DNA of 64,000 nucleotides from Pseudanabaena sp. PCC 7367. Its GTDB lineage: Bacteria > Cyanobacteriota > Cyanobacteriia > Pseudanabaenales > Pseudanabaenaceae. The notes beneath the pieces were generated by a model. That model had not been told where the DNA came from and did not search any database. It was given only the letters and a program-made list of their open reading frames with translations. The stretch's first letter is position 1; each line of letters opens with the position of its first letter. The position numbers and the translations under genes were made by a program. Positions 52,967-62,785 of this stretch are shown here, in pieces. The stretch is from contig NC_019701.1 of the NCBI RefSeq assembly GCF_000317065.1, positions 4,474,001-4,538,000 on the forward strand, read 5' to 3'.

Positions 52967-53967
52967 ACGTCAGTTCGACGAGTTTAAAACATAGCAGGAG
53001 GTAGAGCAGGCAAGCCTTTATGCTGCAAATCTATAGAAGGCTTTTTAGGTAAATAAGTATAAGCCGTCAAGCCAGCAAAGAGATTAACCAAGAAATTCCA
53101 GACGCTGCGGTGCCTGGAATGCTCGATTTGAGAAATATTTTTTAACTGGTCATTGACAGTTTCAATTAAGGAGCGCTTGCGCAAGAGAATTTTGTCGATT
53201 AATTTGACCAATTTCTGTTTCATGTTTTTCTTGTAGCGAGTAATTAGTTGCAGACCTTGCTCAAAGAGCTTTTCAAACAAGGGTTGAGAGATATAGCCTC
53301 GGTCACCAAATAACTTGCCAATTAGGTCTTTGGCCAAGTCTGGCACTGGTTTACGGTCATCAACATTACCCGCAGTAAGCTTAAAGGCAAGTAGTTCACC
53401 TCTCTCGTTGATAATTAAATGCAATTTAAAGCCATAGTGCCAACTCATAGAATTCTTGCCCCAGCCCACTAATCCCTCAAACACACGATGGCTCTTGGAA
53501 CGGCAGGGATGACATACCTCAATAGGTGTTGAATCAATGAAGCTAATCCCGGTTATTTCACCTTGGCGAGTGTGTAAAAAACAGCACAGCAACATCAATG
53601 TCCAGGGCATCAATTCAACGAAACGGTTATAGCTAACTAAGTTGGGAAACGCTTTGTGCCAGTGAGGGACAACACACAGTGTGTAGAAATCCTTAAAGGT
53701 ACGAAATCCTGAACCGTGGAAGGCAATAACTATGGTCATTACTTCACTCAAACTCATACGTGAGCGACTGCGTTTCTCGCGTAGGATTGACGGTAGTTGA
53801 GGATATTGCTGACAATGACGTTCAAATTGCTGGCAAAAGTCGTCTACATCACAAAAAATCTGCGTTACATCTAGGTGAGATACAATTTTAGCCATAGCTG
53901 AGATTTGAGTTCTTCAATAACAGTCTCAGCCTTTCTTGTCTCTTTTTCTACTCCGTCGAACTCACGT
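52967..53967 (-). mobile_element. IS982-family insertion sequence, apparently complete
   Basis: The element is about 1001 bases. Its ends share ACGT-(C/G)-AGTTCGACG as inverted repeats of about 14 bases. One full transposase gene lies on the minus strand. The flanking duplication is perfect. Confidence 0.85.
52984..53895 (-). CDS. IS982-family transposase
   Basis: 303 residues with a DDE catalytic domain: first Asp in GISFIDSTPIEVCH, second in IGKLFGDRGYISQPL, Glu in LLRKRSLIETVNDQLKN. RHRSVWNFLVNLFAGLTAYTY at the end is typical of IS982. N-terminal DVDDFCQQFERHC also fits. No frameshift or stop. Start ATG 53895. Confidence 0.92.
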   Translation of the reverse strand: MAKIVSHLDVTQIFCDVDDFCQQFERHCQQYPQLPSILREKRSRSRMSLSEVMTIVIAFHGSGFRTFKDFYTLCVVPHWHKAFPNLVSYNRFVELMPWTLMLLCCFLHTRQGEITGISFIDSTPIEVCHPCRSKSHRVFEGLVGWGKNSMSWHYGFKLHLIINERGELLAFKLTAGNVDDRKPVPDLAKDLIGKLFGDRGYISQPLFEKLFEQGLQLITRYKKNMKQKLVKLIDKILLRKRSLIETVNDQLKNISQIEHSRHRSVWNFLVNLFAGLTAYTYLPKKPSIDLQHKGLPALPPAMF

Positions 53968-53988
53968 TAATGATATGTTGCGTTGCAT

Positions 53989-55317
53989 AAAACCGACATT
54001 CCGCGGTTTAGTCAGCAAAGTAGATAATATTTCTGGCAAGGAGCACCGAGGAAATTCAGGATTCGGGAACGCTGTTCAGTAAGATTGGCAATCTGCTTAG
54101 CACCAGCGATTTGGAGCAAATGTACTGCCTGAAAACACTGAAAAACCCAGCGTAAGGTAGGGCAGTCAGTAGGTTTTCCCCTTTGGTCAGCAATCGTGTC
54201 GCCAGCACGCGCCAAAGCTTGCCGTAACTTGCGCTGTCCGAGTGAATAGACTAACAAGCATAAGCCCATCACCATTGCCATCGCTGCTACTCGGTGATGA
54301 GATTTGATAAAGACCCTGGAGGTGAAAAATAGCGGGTCTTTGAGGAAGCGAAACCCACGCTCCACCGATTGCTGTGCCTTGTATTGATTGAGACATGCCT
54401 GGGGGCTAAGTTGGCTTTCAGCGATGACATTGGTGGCGAGAATGAAACGCCCTGCCCGATGTTGCCCAGCCTCAATCGCAGCCTGGTTTGGCACAATTTG
54501 GGCTTGCAAAAAATAGCTCAACTGTTTGGGTTTTGCCTGCTTGCGCGGTCTGCCCGAGCCAGCATATTGAGCTTTCTCAACTACCTTGATTTGTGCAAGC
54601 GAACAGAGTTTGAGGGTGCTAGCAAATCGCTCTGCTGCTGCTATGGCATCAGGTTCACAAGCAAATGATTGCTTAGATAGCTTTTGCCAACTAGCCTGGG
54701 CTTCTTTTTGCTGCTTGAGCAATTGCTGTTGCAATTTATCCAGGTCAGATGACCGGCGTGCCTCACTTTCAACCAGCAACCAGCGTTGAGGCACTTGTGC
54801 ATATTCACTACTGAAAACGGCGATCCGATAACCTGGCACAGATTCATCTGGCTTTAACCAATTTGCCTGGTCAGTCGATAGCAATTGTTTGGCTTCACTC
54901 AGACTAGCGGGTACTCTCGACAACCAGGGTGAATCGCCCAGCAGCTCTAGATTCTGTTGCGAGTAAAGGGCACTATCACACACAAATAACTCTACCTGCT
55001 CAAAATTCCAGCTTGACCTGAATGACCTGAGCGTACTGGCAAATGTGGCTTTGCCTACAAAAAATTGCTCAAACAAATACAACGGCGCACTCACAAATCC
55101 CAGACCATTCAGAATCATTGCTTTGACTACCTGACCTGGGCTTACGATCTCCTTTGGATGCCTGCCTACACTGTTGTTAATACAATCGACCAAACCCATC
55201 TCATCGATGAGTCCGGCCACAATGCCCAGATGGTCTAGGTTTTCTACTGCAATTTCCACTGGCTCGATTCGGCTTTTTCAAAATTACCTTATTTTATTTC
55301 TTAACCGCGGAATGTGG
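53989..55317 (-). mobile_element. IS1634-family element with an internal deletion
   Basis: The ends are inverted repeats of about 25 bases with 3 mismatches, sharing AAACC-(G/C)-ACATTCCGCGGTT. It carries one transposase gene on the minus strand that has lost its middle. I found no target duplication. It begins about 15 bases after the IS982 duplication, so the two elements sit side by side. Confidence 0.75.
54012..55259 (-). pseudogene. IS1634-type transposase lacking its central region (in-frame deletion)
   Basis: 415 residues; full members that I recall are about 550. The N-terminal part (VENLDHLGIVAGLIDEMGLV, VKAMILNGLGFVSAPLYLFE) runs to FFVGKAT and then jumps to FASTLRSFRSSWNFEQVELF. 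The stretch that should follow FVGKATEHL, with the HLNDDRLGR motif and the first catalytic Asp (LHLDSTSF type), is missing, about 140 residues. The rest is in frame, with CDSALYSQQNLELLG, PQRWLLVESEARRSSDL and QQSVERGFRFLKDPLFFTS (Glu). It therefore cannot be an active DDE enzyme, but could still bind ends. Confidence 0.8.
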
Positions 55318-55412
55318 GTTTGATCTCCTAATCTTTAATTGCTGGCGTTAGACTGGATTTGTTAGCGATCGCTTTCTAAGCCATTGAAATCACGTTTAAA
55401 CAATAGCTCAGC

Positions 55413-56276
55413 ATGAAATTATTATTATCCAAGGCCAAAAATACCGTCAGGAATAAGCTCTATGATGGAGTAGGTACACTCGTCAATTTATTTGATCAAG
55501 ACAATGTAAAAAAAGTTGTTTGGGTTGTTTCTTATCCACGCTCTGGTAATACATGGCTTCGAGAGATAATCGCAAGACTGAATGGATATGAAGGCCGAAA
55601 AGTAATTCCTGGTGCGCATTTCGATCGCGATAGGGTTTTTGACTTGGCGAATGATTTCTATTACAATGGTGAAAAAGTTATTCTAGTCAAAACTCATACG
55701 CTCGATTTCCCGAAGTATTTATTTTCCCCTACTAGGGCATTAAGGATTCAAAATCATGGATTTATCTATATCTACCGCCACCCATTAGATGTGCTTATTT
55801 CCTCGCTTAACTTTTTATACTCACAGAAAATGAGCGAGTTCTTTTTTAACGGGGACTTAAAATCAGTTGATGAGCTTAAGCAAACTGGAGAAATTGACGC
55901 ATATATTGATCATTACATTAACAAATTTGCAATTGGCAATAATGCCTTTACGAAGATGTGCGGTGGTTCTTGGTTAGATCACATCAATGCCTGGTTAAAG
56001 CGGTACCAGCAGGCAGATCAATATCAATCATTAATCATTAAATATGAAGATATACATCATCAACCTTTATCTACACTCGACCCATTAGCCGACTTATTTG
56101 GTAAAGATAGTGCGAGTTTGCGTAATGCTATAGATCTAGCCTCTACGAATACAAAGATTGATCAGCGTTTCTTCTGGAAACAAAAGGTTGGTAACTATAG
56201 GCAATACCTCAGCGAAAAACATATGCGAGAATTTAATTTCAAGTATCGGAAAACACTCAGTAAGTTGGGATACTGA
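55413..56276 (+). CDS. PAPS-dependent sulfotransferase
   Basis: 287 residues. The 5'-phosphosulfate loop is VSYPRSGNTWLREII near 39, and the 3'-phosphate region is GFIYIYRHPLDVLISSLNF near 114. It matches the sulfotransferase-1 type that sulfates small molecules or sugars. The coding DNA is AT-rich with few HIP1 sites compared with the housekeeping genes around, and it lies right after the two insertion sequences, which suggests transfer. It leads the + strand polysaccharide block. It lacks the SKFW tail of the other sulfotransferase. Confidence 0.87.
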   Translation: MKLLLSKAKNTVRNKLYDGVGTLVNLFDQDNVKKVVWVVSYPRSGNTWLREIIARLNGYEGRKVIPGAHFDRDRVFDLANDFYYNGEKVILVKTHTLDFPKYLFSPTRALRIQNHGFIYIYRHPLDVLISSLNFLYSQKMSEFFFNGDLKSVDELKQTGEIDAYIDHYINKFAIGNNAFTKMCGGSWLDHINAWLKRYQQADQYQSLIIKYEDIHHQPLSTLDPLADLFGKDSASLRNAIDLASTNTKIDQRFFWKQKVGNYRQYLSEKHMREFNFKYRKTLSKLGY

Positions 56277-56349
56277 GCAGTAGTATCTGTCTAACAATTT
56301 TTTAGTACCCTATTTGGATTTTGCCTAAGATACGATCGCCAGCTTAATT

Positions 56350-57843
56350 ATGAAAGTTCTATTCTATAGCCCCTTAGCCGGTTCAACTCCCCATTTTGAA
56401 ACTGAGCTAGATCTAATTGAACAACATTTACAAAAAGGTGATGACGTAATTCTGCTCACCTGTGATGGGAGCTTACCTACTTGCACTCTCAACCCTGACC
56501 ATCGCCTGAGTGGCTGTTTACATTGCAAGTCACGTGGTCAGGCTGGCATTGACTGGGTGGGACGCGATCGCTTCACTACCGCCAATATATATAACCTTAC
56601 GCCAGCGCAAGAACAACAGTTAGAATCCCTCAACGAAATCTCAATCAAATCCCTCAGCCAACTTAAAGCAATTGAACTAGAGGGTTCTGATATCGGTATG
56701 GCTGCACTTAGCTCAGTTATTTCCCTATTAAGGGAGCCATATCCAGATGTTGACAAATACCAGGGCATCATTAAGCAAAATCTGCTCACCGCGGCGATCG
56801 TTCACTTTGCCATGATTAATCACCTTACTACTATTAATCCCGATGTAGTAGTGATTTACAACGGTAGATTTTCCCCCTTGCGTCCTGCTCTCCGTGCCGC
56901 CCAGAAGTTAGAAATCAACGACATAATTGTGCATGAAGCAGCGGGTGTCTTAGATAAATATTTTACCATTCATAATAATTATTTATATGATCTATCCCTG
57001 CGTAAGCAAATGGTTGAGGAAACCTATGCTAACTCACCACTGAGCAAGGAGCAAAAAACTAAGATCGCTAAACAATGGTTTGAAGGCAATCGCAATAAGC
57101 AGGATGTATACAACTTCACTGCTACTCAGCAGTTGGGTCTACTGCCAGAAAGTCTGACCCAGGCGATCGCCACCACTCATGAGCAAAAGGTTAACATTGC
57201 TATTTTTAATTCTTCCGAAGATGAATTTGAGGCGATCGCCGAATGGCAAAATCCCTTCTATGTTAATCAAGCTGAAGCCCTAGACAAGCTCTTGACTACA
57301 TTTGCCGACTGTCAATCAGCTCAGTTTTATTTGCGGGTTCATCCCAATTTGAAGGGTGTTGACAATTCGCAAACTCAGCATATTAATTCGATCGCCCCTA
57401 AATTCAAAAATCTAGAAGTAATTCCGGCAGAATCATCAATTAGTACCTACGCCTTGATCGATAATTGTGATTTAGTAATTTCGTTTGGTTCTTCGGTGGG
57501 AATTGAGGCAGTTTATGCCCAAAAGCCTTCAATCTTGATGGGTAGGACTATTTATGAAGATCTGGCTTCTGTGATTAGGCCCAAAAGTCATGGCCAATTC
57601 ATTGATATCTTAAGGCGCTATATTGAAACACAAGAACTACCAGACGTGCCACACAATCCAGAAGATTGGATCAAGTATGGCTTTGTTTTCAGGTCTTATG
57701 GCGATACATTTAAATATGTTAAACGTCGTACTCTATTTGATGTGATTATGCAAAAGGATGGCCAACAACAGGCAATTAAGGCAAGTTGGCCGATTAGAGC
57801 TTTAACTAAGCTCAGTTTTTGGCTTAAACCACTCCCTTATTAG
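56350..57843 (+). CDS. Capsule-polysaccharide-biosynthesis-like protein, probable GT-B transferase
   Basis: 497 residues. It starts KVLFYSPLAGSTPHFETELD and has a Cys cluster CTLNPDHRLSGCLHCKSRG near residue 46. The C-terminal half is like the capsule (KpsS/WcbA-type) transferases: FYLRVHPNLKGVDNSQTQHI near 326 and CDLVISFGSSVGIEAVYAQK near 376, the nucleotide-sugar site. The sugar is unknown. It follows the sulfotransferase by about 75 bases and is followed by a methyltransferase and a GT4. Confidence 0.7.
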   Translation: MKVLFYSPLAGSTPHFETELDLIEQHLQKGDDVILLTCDGSLPTCTLNPDHRLSGCLHCKSRGQAGIDWVGRDRFTTANIYNLTPAQEQQLESLNEISIKSLSQLKAIELEGSDIGMAALSSVISLLREPYPDVDKYQGIIKQNLLTAAIVHFAMINHLTTINPDVVVIYNGRFSPLRPALRAAQKLEINDIIVHEAAGVLDKYFTIHNNYLYDLSLRKQMVEETYANSPLSKEQKTKIAKQWFEGNRNKQDVYNFTATQQLGLLPESLTQAIATTHEQKVNIAIFNSSEDEFEAIAEWQNPFYVNQAEALDKLLTTFADCQSAQFYLRVHPNLKGVDNSQTQHINSIAPKFKNLEVIPAESSISTYALIDNCDLVISFGSSVGIEAVYAQKPSILMGRTIYEDLASVIRPKSHGQFIDILRRYIETQELPDVPHNPEDWIKYGFVFRSYGDTFKYVKRRTLFDVIMQKDGQQQAIKASWPIRALTKLSFWLKPLPY

Positions 57844-57918
57844 CAAGCACTAGCTCACCATGCTGCTTTAAATTATTCTTTCTAATTAATCGCTGCCCGT
57901 TATTACTGTCCCAGCTCT

Positions 57919-58977
57919 ATGCAACCTTCTTCTTCTTCAAGTCAAATGCTAAATATGGGTTGTGGCAGCATCTACCACCCAGATTGGGTGAATATTGATA
58001 TGGTTGCTGCCGATCGCCGCCACGTCCAAGCCCACGATCTGCGCCAGGGATTGCCCTATGCCGATCATTCCTTTGTGGCTTGTTATAGCTCGCATTTTTT
58101 GGAACATCTCGATCGCGGTCAAGCATTTAATTCACTACGGGAATGCTGGCGGGTTTTGCAGTCGGGTGGAATTCTGCGGGTTGTGGTGCCGGATTTAGAA
58201 ACGATCGCCAGGCATTACTTGGAATTACTGGATCAATTAGATCGAGCCTATTGGGCTAATAAGATTGAGCGATCTGGTGATGAGCAGACCTTCAAAACTG
58301 AACTTGCCAATGGTATATCTGCAGATGCCAATCATATTACCAGTGAAAATCAAGGTACAGAGCCGCATAACACCACTAGCTCAGCAAAATCCAAACTGGC
58401 TCAGATGCCCCGCTTAGATCCAGAAATATCGGAAACGACAGATGATTTAGATTCCCAACCTGAATTATGGGCAAACTATGATTGGATCATGCTGGAGCTA
58501 TTAGAACAATCGGTGCGATCGCAAACGGGCGGTGAGATGGGTGCATATTTAGCCAACTTGCAGCCGGAGCAAAGTGAGTTTGTGCGGAGTCGAATTGGTG
58601 CTGAGCTCGATCGCTATCAAGCTGCATTGCAGTCGCCTGTTCCGTCCCGCTGGCACAAGTTACGCACCAGTTCAATCCGATCGCTGTGGCAAAAAGTGCG
58701 CGTGGCGATCGCAAGGCAACTAGTCTGGCTGGTGGCGGGGAAAGAGGCCAGCAATGCGTTTGAAATAGGTCTATTTAGAACTGCGGGCGAAATTCATCAA
58801 TGGATGTACGATCGCTGCTCGCTGGCACGGCTATTAGAGCAGGTTGGCTTTAGCCAGATTAGCTTTCTCAGCGCCACTACCAGCCAGATCCCTGATTTCG
58901 ATCGCTACGAATTAGACTACAAAGATGGCCAAGTCCTGCGACCCAATTCCATCTTTGTCGAAGCAATTAAGCCATAA
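57919..58977 (+). CDS. SAM-dependent methyltransferase with central insertion
   Basis: 352 residues. The N-terminal core has LNMGCGSIYHPDWVNIDMVA (motif I), DHSFVACYSSHFLEHLDRGQ (motif II) and LQSGGILRVVVPDLETIAR (motif III). A polar stretch of about 70 residues (105-175) and a helical part with basic residues interrupt it before the final strands (SLARLLEQVGFSQISFLSA). It probably methylates a glycan sugar. It starts at ATG 57919 or at MLNMGCGS eleven codons on, and is followed by a GT4 after 27 bases. Confidence 0.82.
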   Translation: MQPSSSSSQMLNMGCGSIYHPDWVNIDMVAADRRHVQAHDLRQGLPYADHSFVACYSSHFLEHLDRGQAFNSLRECWRVLQSGGILRVVVPDLETIARHYLELLDQLDRAYWANKIERSGDEQTFKTELANGISADANHITSENQGTEPHNTTSSAKSKLAQMPRLDPEISETTDDLDSQPELWANYDWIMLELLEQSVRSQTGGEMGAYLANLQPEQSEFVRSRIGAELDRYQAALQSPVPSRWHKLRTSSIRSLWQKVRVAIARQLVWLVAGKEASNAFEIGLFRTAGEIHQWMYDRCSLARLLEQVGFSQISFLSATTSQIPDFDRYELDYKDGQVLRPNSIFVEAIKP

Positions 58978-59004
58978 TTTTTAGGCGTTTTTATTCGTTA
59001 GCGT

Positions 59005-60282
59005 ATGAACCCAATTAAACCGCTACTTCTTAGTGCGAGCGATCTTGGTGGTGGCGCAGCGATCGCCGCCTATCGCTTACATCAGGGTTTAACCCAGCTT
59101 GGCATCGAATCGCAAATGCTGGTGCAAGAAAAGCTGAGCGATGATCACAGGGTGGTTACTAGCCAAACTAAGCTGGGTAAGGGATGGGCTAAAATTGCCC
59201 CCAGTATCGATCGCCTGTTGTTGCAACGCTATCCGCACCGCGATCGCACCACCTATTCACTGCAATGGCTTCCCAATAATCTGGTTGAGCGGGTGATTAA
59301 TCTCAAACCAAATATTCTCAACTTGCATTGGGTGTGTGAAAGCTTTTTGCGGATCGAAGATCTGGCAAGACTGCAACAGGTGCTTCAAGTGCCGATCGTT
59401 TGGACTTTACATGATATGTGGCCATTTACTGGCGGCTGCCACTATAGTTTTGATTGCGATCGCTATCAACAAAAATGTGGCACTTGCCCACAGTTACATA
59501 GTAATAAGGAAAATGATTTATCGCACTGGATCTGGCAGCGCAAAATTAGAACCTGGCCAAACCTCAATATGGCGATCGTTGCGCCTAGTAAGTGGCTCGC
59601 CGAGCAGGCAAGGCAAAGTATGTTCATGCATTTGCCCATTCATCATATTCCCTATGGCATCGATACCAATGCTTACCGCCCGATCGACCAATCCCAATGC
59701 CGCAGTGTTTTGGGGGTTCCTGAGCATAAAAAAATATTGTTATTTGGTGCTCATTCACTCAGCGAACCTCGTAAAGGTGGCGACTTATTAATTGCCGCTC
59801 TGCAAGCCATACCCGCTTCACTAAAGCAGGATTTATGTCTATTAACCCTGGGGGATGGGGGAGCGGAAATTGCCCAGGCCGTGGGGATCGCTAATTTGAG
59901 TTTGGGATATGCCAGTGGCGATCGCCTTAAGGCGGTGGTATATAACGCGGCTGACTTGGTTTTAGTACCCACCAGGGCTGATAACTTGCCGTTGGTACTT
60001 CAAGAAAGTTTAGCTTGCGGTACACCAATGGTATCGTTTCGGGTTGGTGGTGTAAGCGATCTAGTCAGGCCAGGGATTACCGGGGCATTAGCAGCGCCAA
60101 ACAATGCCCTGGATTTCCGCGATCGGATTATGGAGCTACTTGATAATCCAGATCAATTAGCTCAAATGGCAACGAATTGTCGGCAAATTGCCCTGAAAGA
60201 ATATCCATTACACCAGCAGACACAGCAGTATATAAACTTGTTTAGGTCGCTACAGGTTAATAATCGCTCAGAAAAAATATGA
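59005..60282 (+). CDS. GT4 glycosyltransferase (WcaL/WcaC-like)
   Basis: A 425-residue GT-B enzyme. The N-terminus LLLSASDLGGGAAIAAYRLH and the Cys-containing loop TLHDMWPFTGGCHYSFDCDR, then KCGTCPQL, are typical of colanic-acid-type transferases. The donor site has LVLVPTRADNLPLVLQESLA (E-x7-E-like) near 315 and GTPMVSFRVGGVSDLV. Last gene of the + strand polysaccharide block. 27 bases after the methyltransferase, so coexpressed. Confidence 0.9.
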   Translation: MNPIKPLLLSASDLGGGAAIAAYRLHQGLTQLGIESQMLVQEKLSDDHRVVTSQTKLGKGWAKIAPSIDRLLLQRYPHRDRTTYSLQWLPNNLVERVINLKPNILNLHWVCESFLRIEDLARLQQVLQVPIVWTLHDMWPFTGGCHYSFDCDRYQQKCGTCPQLHSNKENDLSHWIWQRKIRTWPNLNMAIVAPSKWLAEQARQSMFMHLPIHHIPYGIDTNAYRPIDQSQCRSVLGVPEHKKILLFGAHSLSEPRKGGDLLIAALQAIPASLKQDLCLLTLGDGGAEIAQAVGIANLSLGYASGDRLKAVVYNAADLVLVPTRADNLPLVLQESLACGTPMVSFRVGGVSDLVRPGITGALAAPNNALDFRDRIMELLDNPDQLAQMATNCRQIALKEYPLHQQTQQYINLFRSLQVNNRSEKI

Positions 60283-60443
60283 TAGGTTCTAAATCACTGG
60301 ATCAGATTCTTTGGGATTGGGATTGCATAATCCAGAACTGACCCAGAACTGACAATGATCTCAACAAAAATCAGTTGAATATAGGCAGATCTAGTTTTAA
60401 GGAAGGCGATGTCTGAATCTTCAATTAAGATTCTAAATTGTGG

Positions 60444-61223
60444 TCAAACTAAATTATCGAAGACAGGAATCGCAAACTGGTTAGCCACCTGAGCCACGCT
60501 AGCATTCTGCACGATCGCCATATCGCCAAACAGCGTTGTGCCCACAATCACATCTGCCCCTTGCTGAGTCAGGTCAATATAACTCGGTAGGGCAATCTGT
60601 TCAAAATCAGCGATCAAACCATCGATCGCCAGAATATCCTGACCCAACACAATAAAATCCTGAGCCGCATTAAAGTCTGTAATAATATCAACCCCGTCTG
60701 AGGGTCTGAGGAAGAAGCGATCGCTGCCCTCTCCACCGGTCAGCACATCATTACCGCTATCGCCAGCGATAAAGTCTGCACCTTCATTACCAATAATTGT
60801 GTCATGATCAGCACCACCGAGCAGTAGATCTGCTCCCCGACCGCCAATGATCAAATCGCTGCCCAGATTGCCCTTCAGGGTAGCAGAGGCAAAATCAAAT
60901 ATTTCTATGGGGGCGGTGCTGGCTGTAAACGGGGTATTAAAATAACCAGCAAACAATACATCATCACCCTGGCCACCAAGCAAAGTATCGGCTTCACCCC
61001 AGCCCACGATCGTATCATTGCCGCTATTCCCATTGATCAATTCAGCGGCTTCTGCCCTGCCTTGAATCGCGTCATCACCACCCAAGCCAAAAACAACTAA
61101 ACCACTGGTAACACTGACATTACCAGGGTCATCAAACAAGCGATCGCTCTCCGTAAAGGCAACTTGTTCCACCAGGATGACATTATCTGCCCCCTCACTC
61201 AGATACACAAACTCCGCTTCCAT
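60444..61223 (-). CDS. RTX (hemolysin-type) Ca-binding protein
   Basis: 259 residues with nonapeptide-like repeats GG-GDD/GND: NGNSGNDTIVGWGEADTLLG, LLGGADHDTIIGNEGADFIA, DSGNDVLTGGEGSDRFFLRP, followed by a DGVDIITDFNAAQDFIVL end that is typical of RTX proteins secreted by type I systems. There is no Sec signal. It binds calcium outside the cell; no enzyme domain is visible, so it is a small adhesin- or S-layer-like protein. It lies tail to tail with the GT4. Confidence 0.85.
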   Translation of the reverse strand: MEAEFVYLSEGADNVILVEQVAFTESDRLFDDPGNVSVTSGLVVFGLGGDDAIQGRAEAAELINGNSGNDTIVGWGEADTLLGGQGDDVLFAGYFNTPFTASTAPIEIFDFASATLKGNLGSDLIIGGRGADLLLGGADHDTIIGNEGADFIAGDSGNDVLTGGEGSDRFFLRPSDGVDIITDFNAAQDFIVLGQDILAIDGLIADFEQIALPSYIDLTQQGADVIVGTTLFGDMAIVQNASVAQVANQFAIPVFDNLV

Positions 61224-61822
61224 AATTCCTTAAATCTACCCCCAACTAATTCCACCGCCCTTAAACCACCTAAAAGCAGGGAACAGCAAAACTTTGTACT
61301 CCAATGCCCAATTAATTGTTCAATTGTTGAAATGATTTAACCGCTGATCGCAGGCTTCTTGACTGTTAAATACCAAGCTGGAATCGATCGCAATTCCTTT
61401 ATTTAAAGCTTATTTGGAAGTTATTGAGTTCCAGTCAGCTTAATGAACTTTGATTAAAGGTAAAGCCAATGGTTATGCTAATAAGCGATCAATTAAATCT
61501 CAGCTTGAAAGCTAAATATTGAAAGCTAAATTAAGGTATTCAAGCCTGGCTATTTATCTTAGATTTGCAATTGAGCGATCACTACTCTGCTTTATGGTTT
61601 GAATCGCTTAACTAGATATTCAAATCTATAAATCTATAAGTTGATACTAAAAAGGTAGCCTCGATCGCTACCATGATTCAATCACTATTTACGCAGGCTT
61701 ACTTAGAGCAAATGGCGGTGGCTACTGCATTTTTCGGTATCAGATGGGGGTGGATTAGGGCAGTTTGGGTTAAGGGATGGGTAGGTTTGTGATGGTTAGT
61801 GCTTTTTCAAGCGTGGTATTTA
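61224..61822. other. Spacer, no gene seen
   Basis: These 599 bases hold short AT-rich repeats (AAATCTATAAATCTATAAG near 61622; GAAAGCTAAAT twice near 61507-61531) but no ORF with protein character. The RTX gene promoter should be at the lower end. Confidence 0.4.
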
Positions 61823-62209
61823 TTATTCCACTAAGCGCAAACTTCTAGCCGATCGCCTCTTTTTCGGGGTTAGGACTGGTTCGATCGTAGGTTTATATGG
61901 TTGCGCCTGCTCAAGAACAACCCCTACCTCTGGCTGAGTTGAGGCTGTTTCAGGCTGGGTTTGTTCACCGCGATCGATACTTTGTTTGGATCCGGCCTGC
62001 TCCAACTCCTTGGAATTTGGGTCATCGGCATGTAATCTGTCCATTGGGTCAAACACAATTGAATGGTCAAGTGTTGGCATGATCCGCCCCAGGAACAGCA
62101 AGTGTGAGCTGGCATCGTTGTAGCGCCGGAACCTACCCACAGAGATTTTTTGACCTCCTGCCAGGCTACGCACAATACTCCAGGGATGCAGTTGTTTTTT
62201 GTAAGTCAT
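61823..62209 (-). CDS. Conserved hypothetical protein
   Basis: About 128 residues from the ATG at 62209 (MTYKKQLHPWSIVRSLAGGQ). An earlier TTG start at 62224 is directly behind a GAGGA and also possible. The N-terminal 60 residues (HPWSIVRSLAGGQ, then VGRFRRYNDASSHLLFLGR) look like a small domain found in many cyanobacterial proteins of unknown role. The C-terminal half is Gln/Pro/Glu-rich, disordered, ending in basic RRSARSLRLVE. Confidence 0.6.
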   Translation of the reverse strand: MTYKKQLHPWSIVRSLAGGQKISVGRFRRYNDASSHLLFLGRIMPTLDHSIVFDPMDRLHADDPNSKELEQAGSKQSIDRGEQTQPETASTQPEVGVVLEQAQPYKPTIEPVLTPKKRRSARSLRLVE

Positions 62210-62224
62210 GGTTACTAGAGGCAA

Positions 62225-62785
62225 TCCTCAGTTATTAGTTTTTCAATCAGCAAGCAATTAATTGGCTGCCACCCTATAGTTAGCCACTATGAAACCTGAA
62301 CTGACACAAATGGGATTTTGCGATCAGTTCCGATCGGCACACATATGTGTAAACATATCCATGCACATTTTTACTTTTGATATTTCTGGTATTTTTGCTC
62401 CCTAAGCTGTCTTATTGACAGAGCCTCAATCAAGTGAGCTTCAACAAGTTAAGGCCAATGAGCAAACCGATCAGCAGCAAGCATAGTCACGGGGAATGAC
62501 TAAACAGCATTAATTTAGTTGCTCTTTTTTTAATGGGCGAGGGCAATGCGATCGTAGGGAACAAAATAACTTGGTTTATTTGTTATTTCATAAAATCATT
62601 AATGAAATCATAAATACTCGTTTAAAACATGTCAAGCATTAACTGACAAAATCAGCTATTTTTGTACCTGCATTTTCATTCCTGGGTATTTTTATGCTTG
62701 GCTAGCCCTAACAAAACAGACAATGTAGCGGGTTATGCCTCCCCATCAGAAATCTAATCAAATTCATGCCCCTGATCAGCCCAGG
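62225..62785. other. Spacer, no gene seen
   Basis: The 561 AT-rich bases hold no convincing ORF. ATCACAAAAT-like sequences and CATATGTGTAAACATAT near 62341 form a weak palindrome. A + strand frame at 62735-62986 mostly runs antisense through the next gene and is not called. Confidence 0.4.

Larger units (their letters stand above)
52960..53974. repeat. 7-bp target duplication of the IS982-type element
   Basis: TAATGAT stands outside both ends (52960-52966 and 53968-53974). A 7-base duplication is within the range of the IS982 family. The next base differs in phase, so 7 or 8 is uncertain. Confidence 0.75.
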
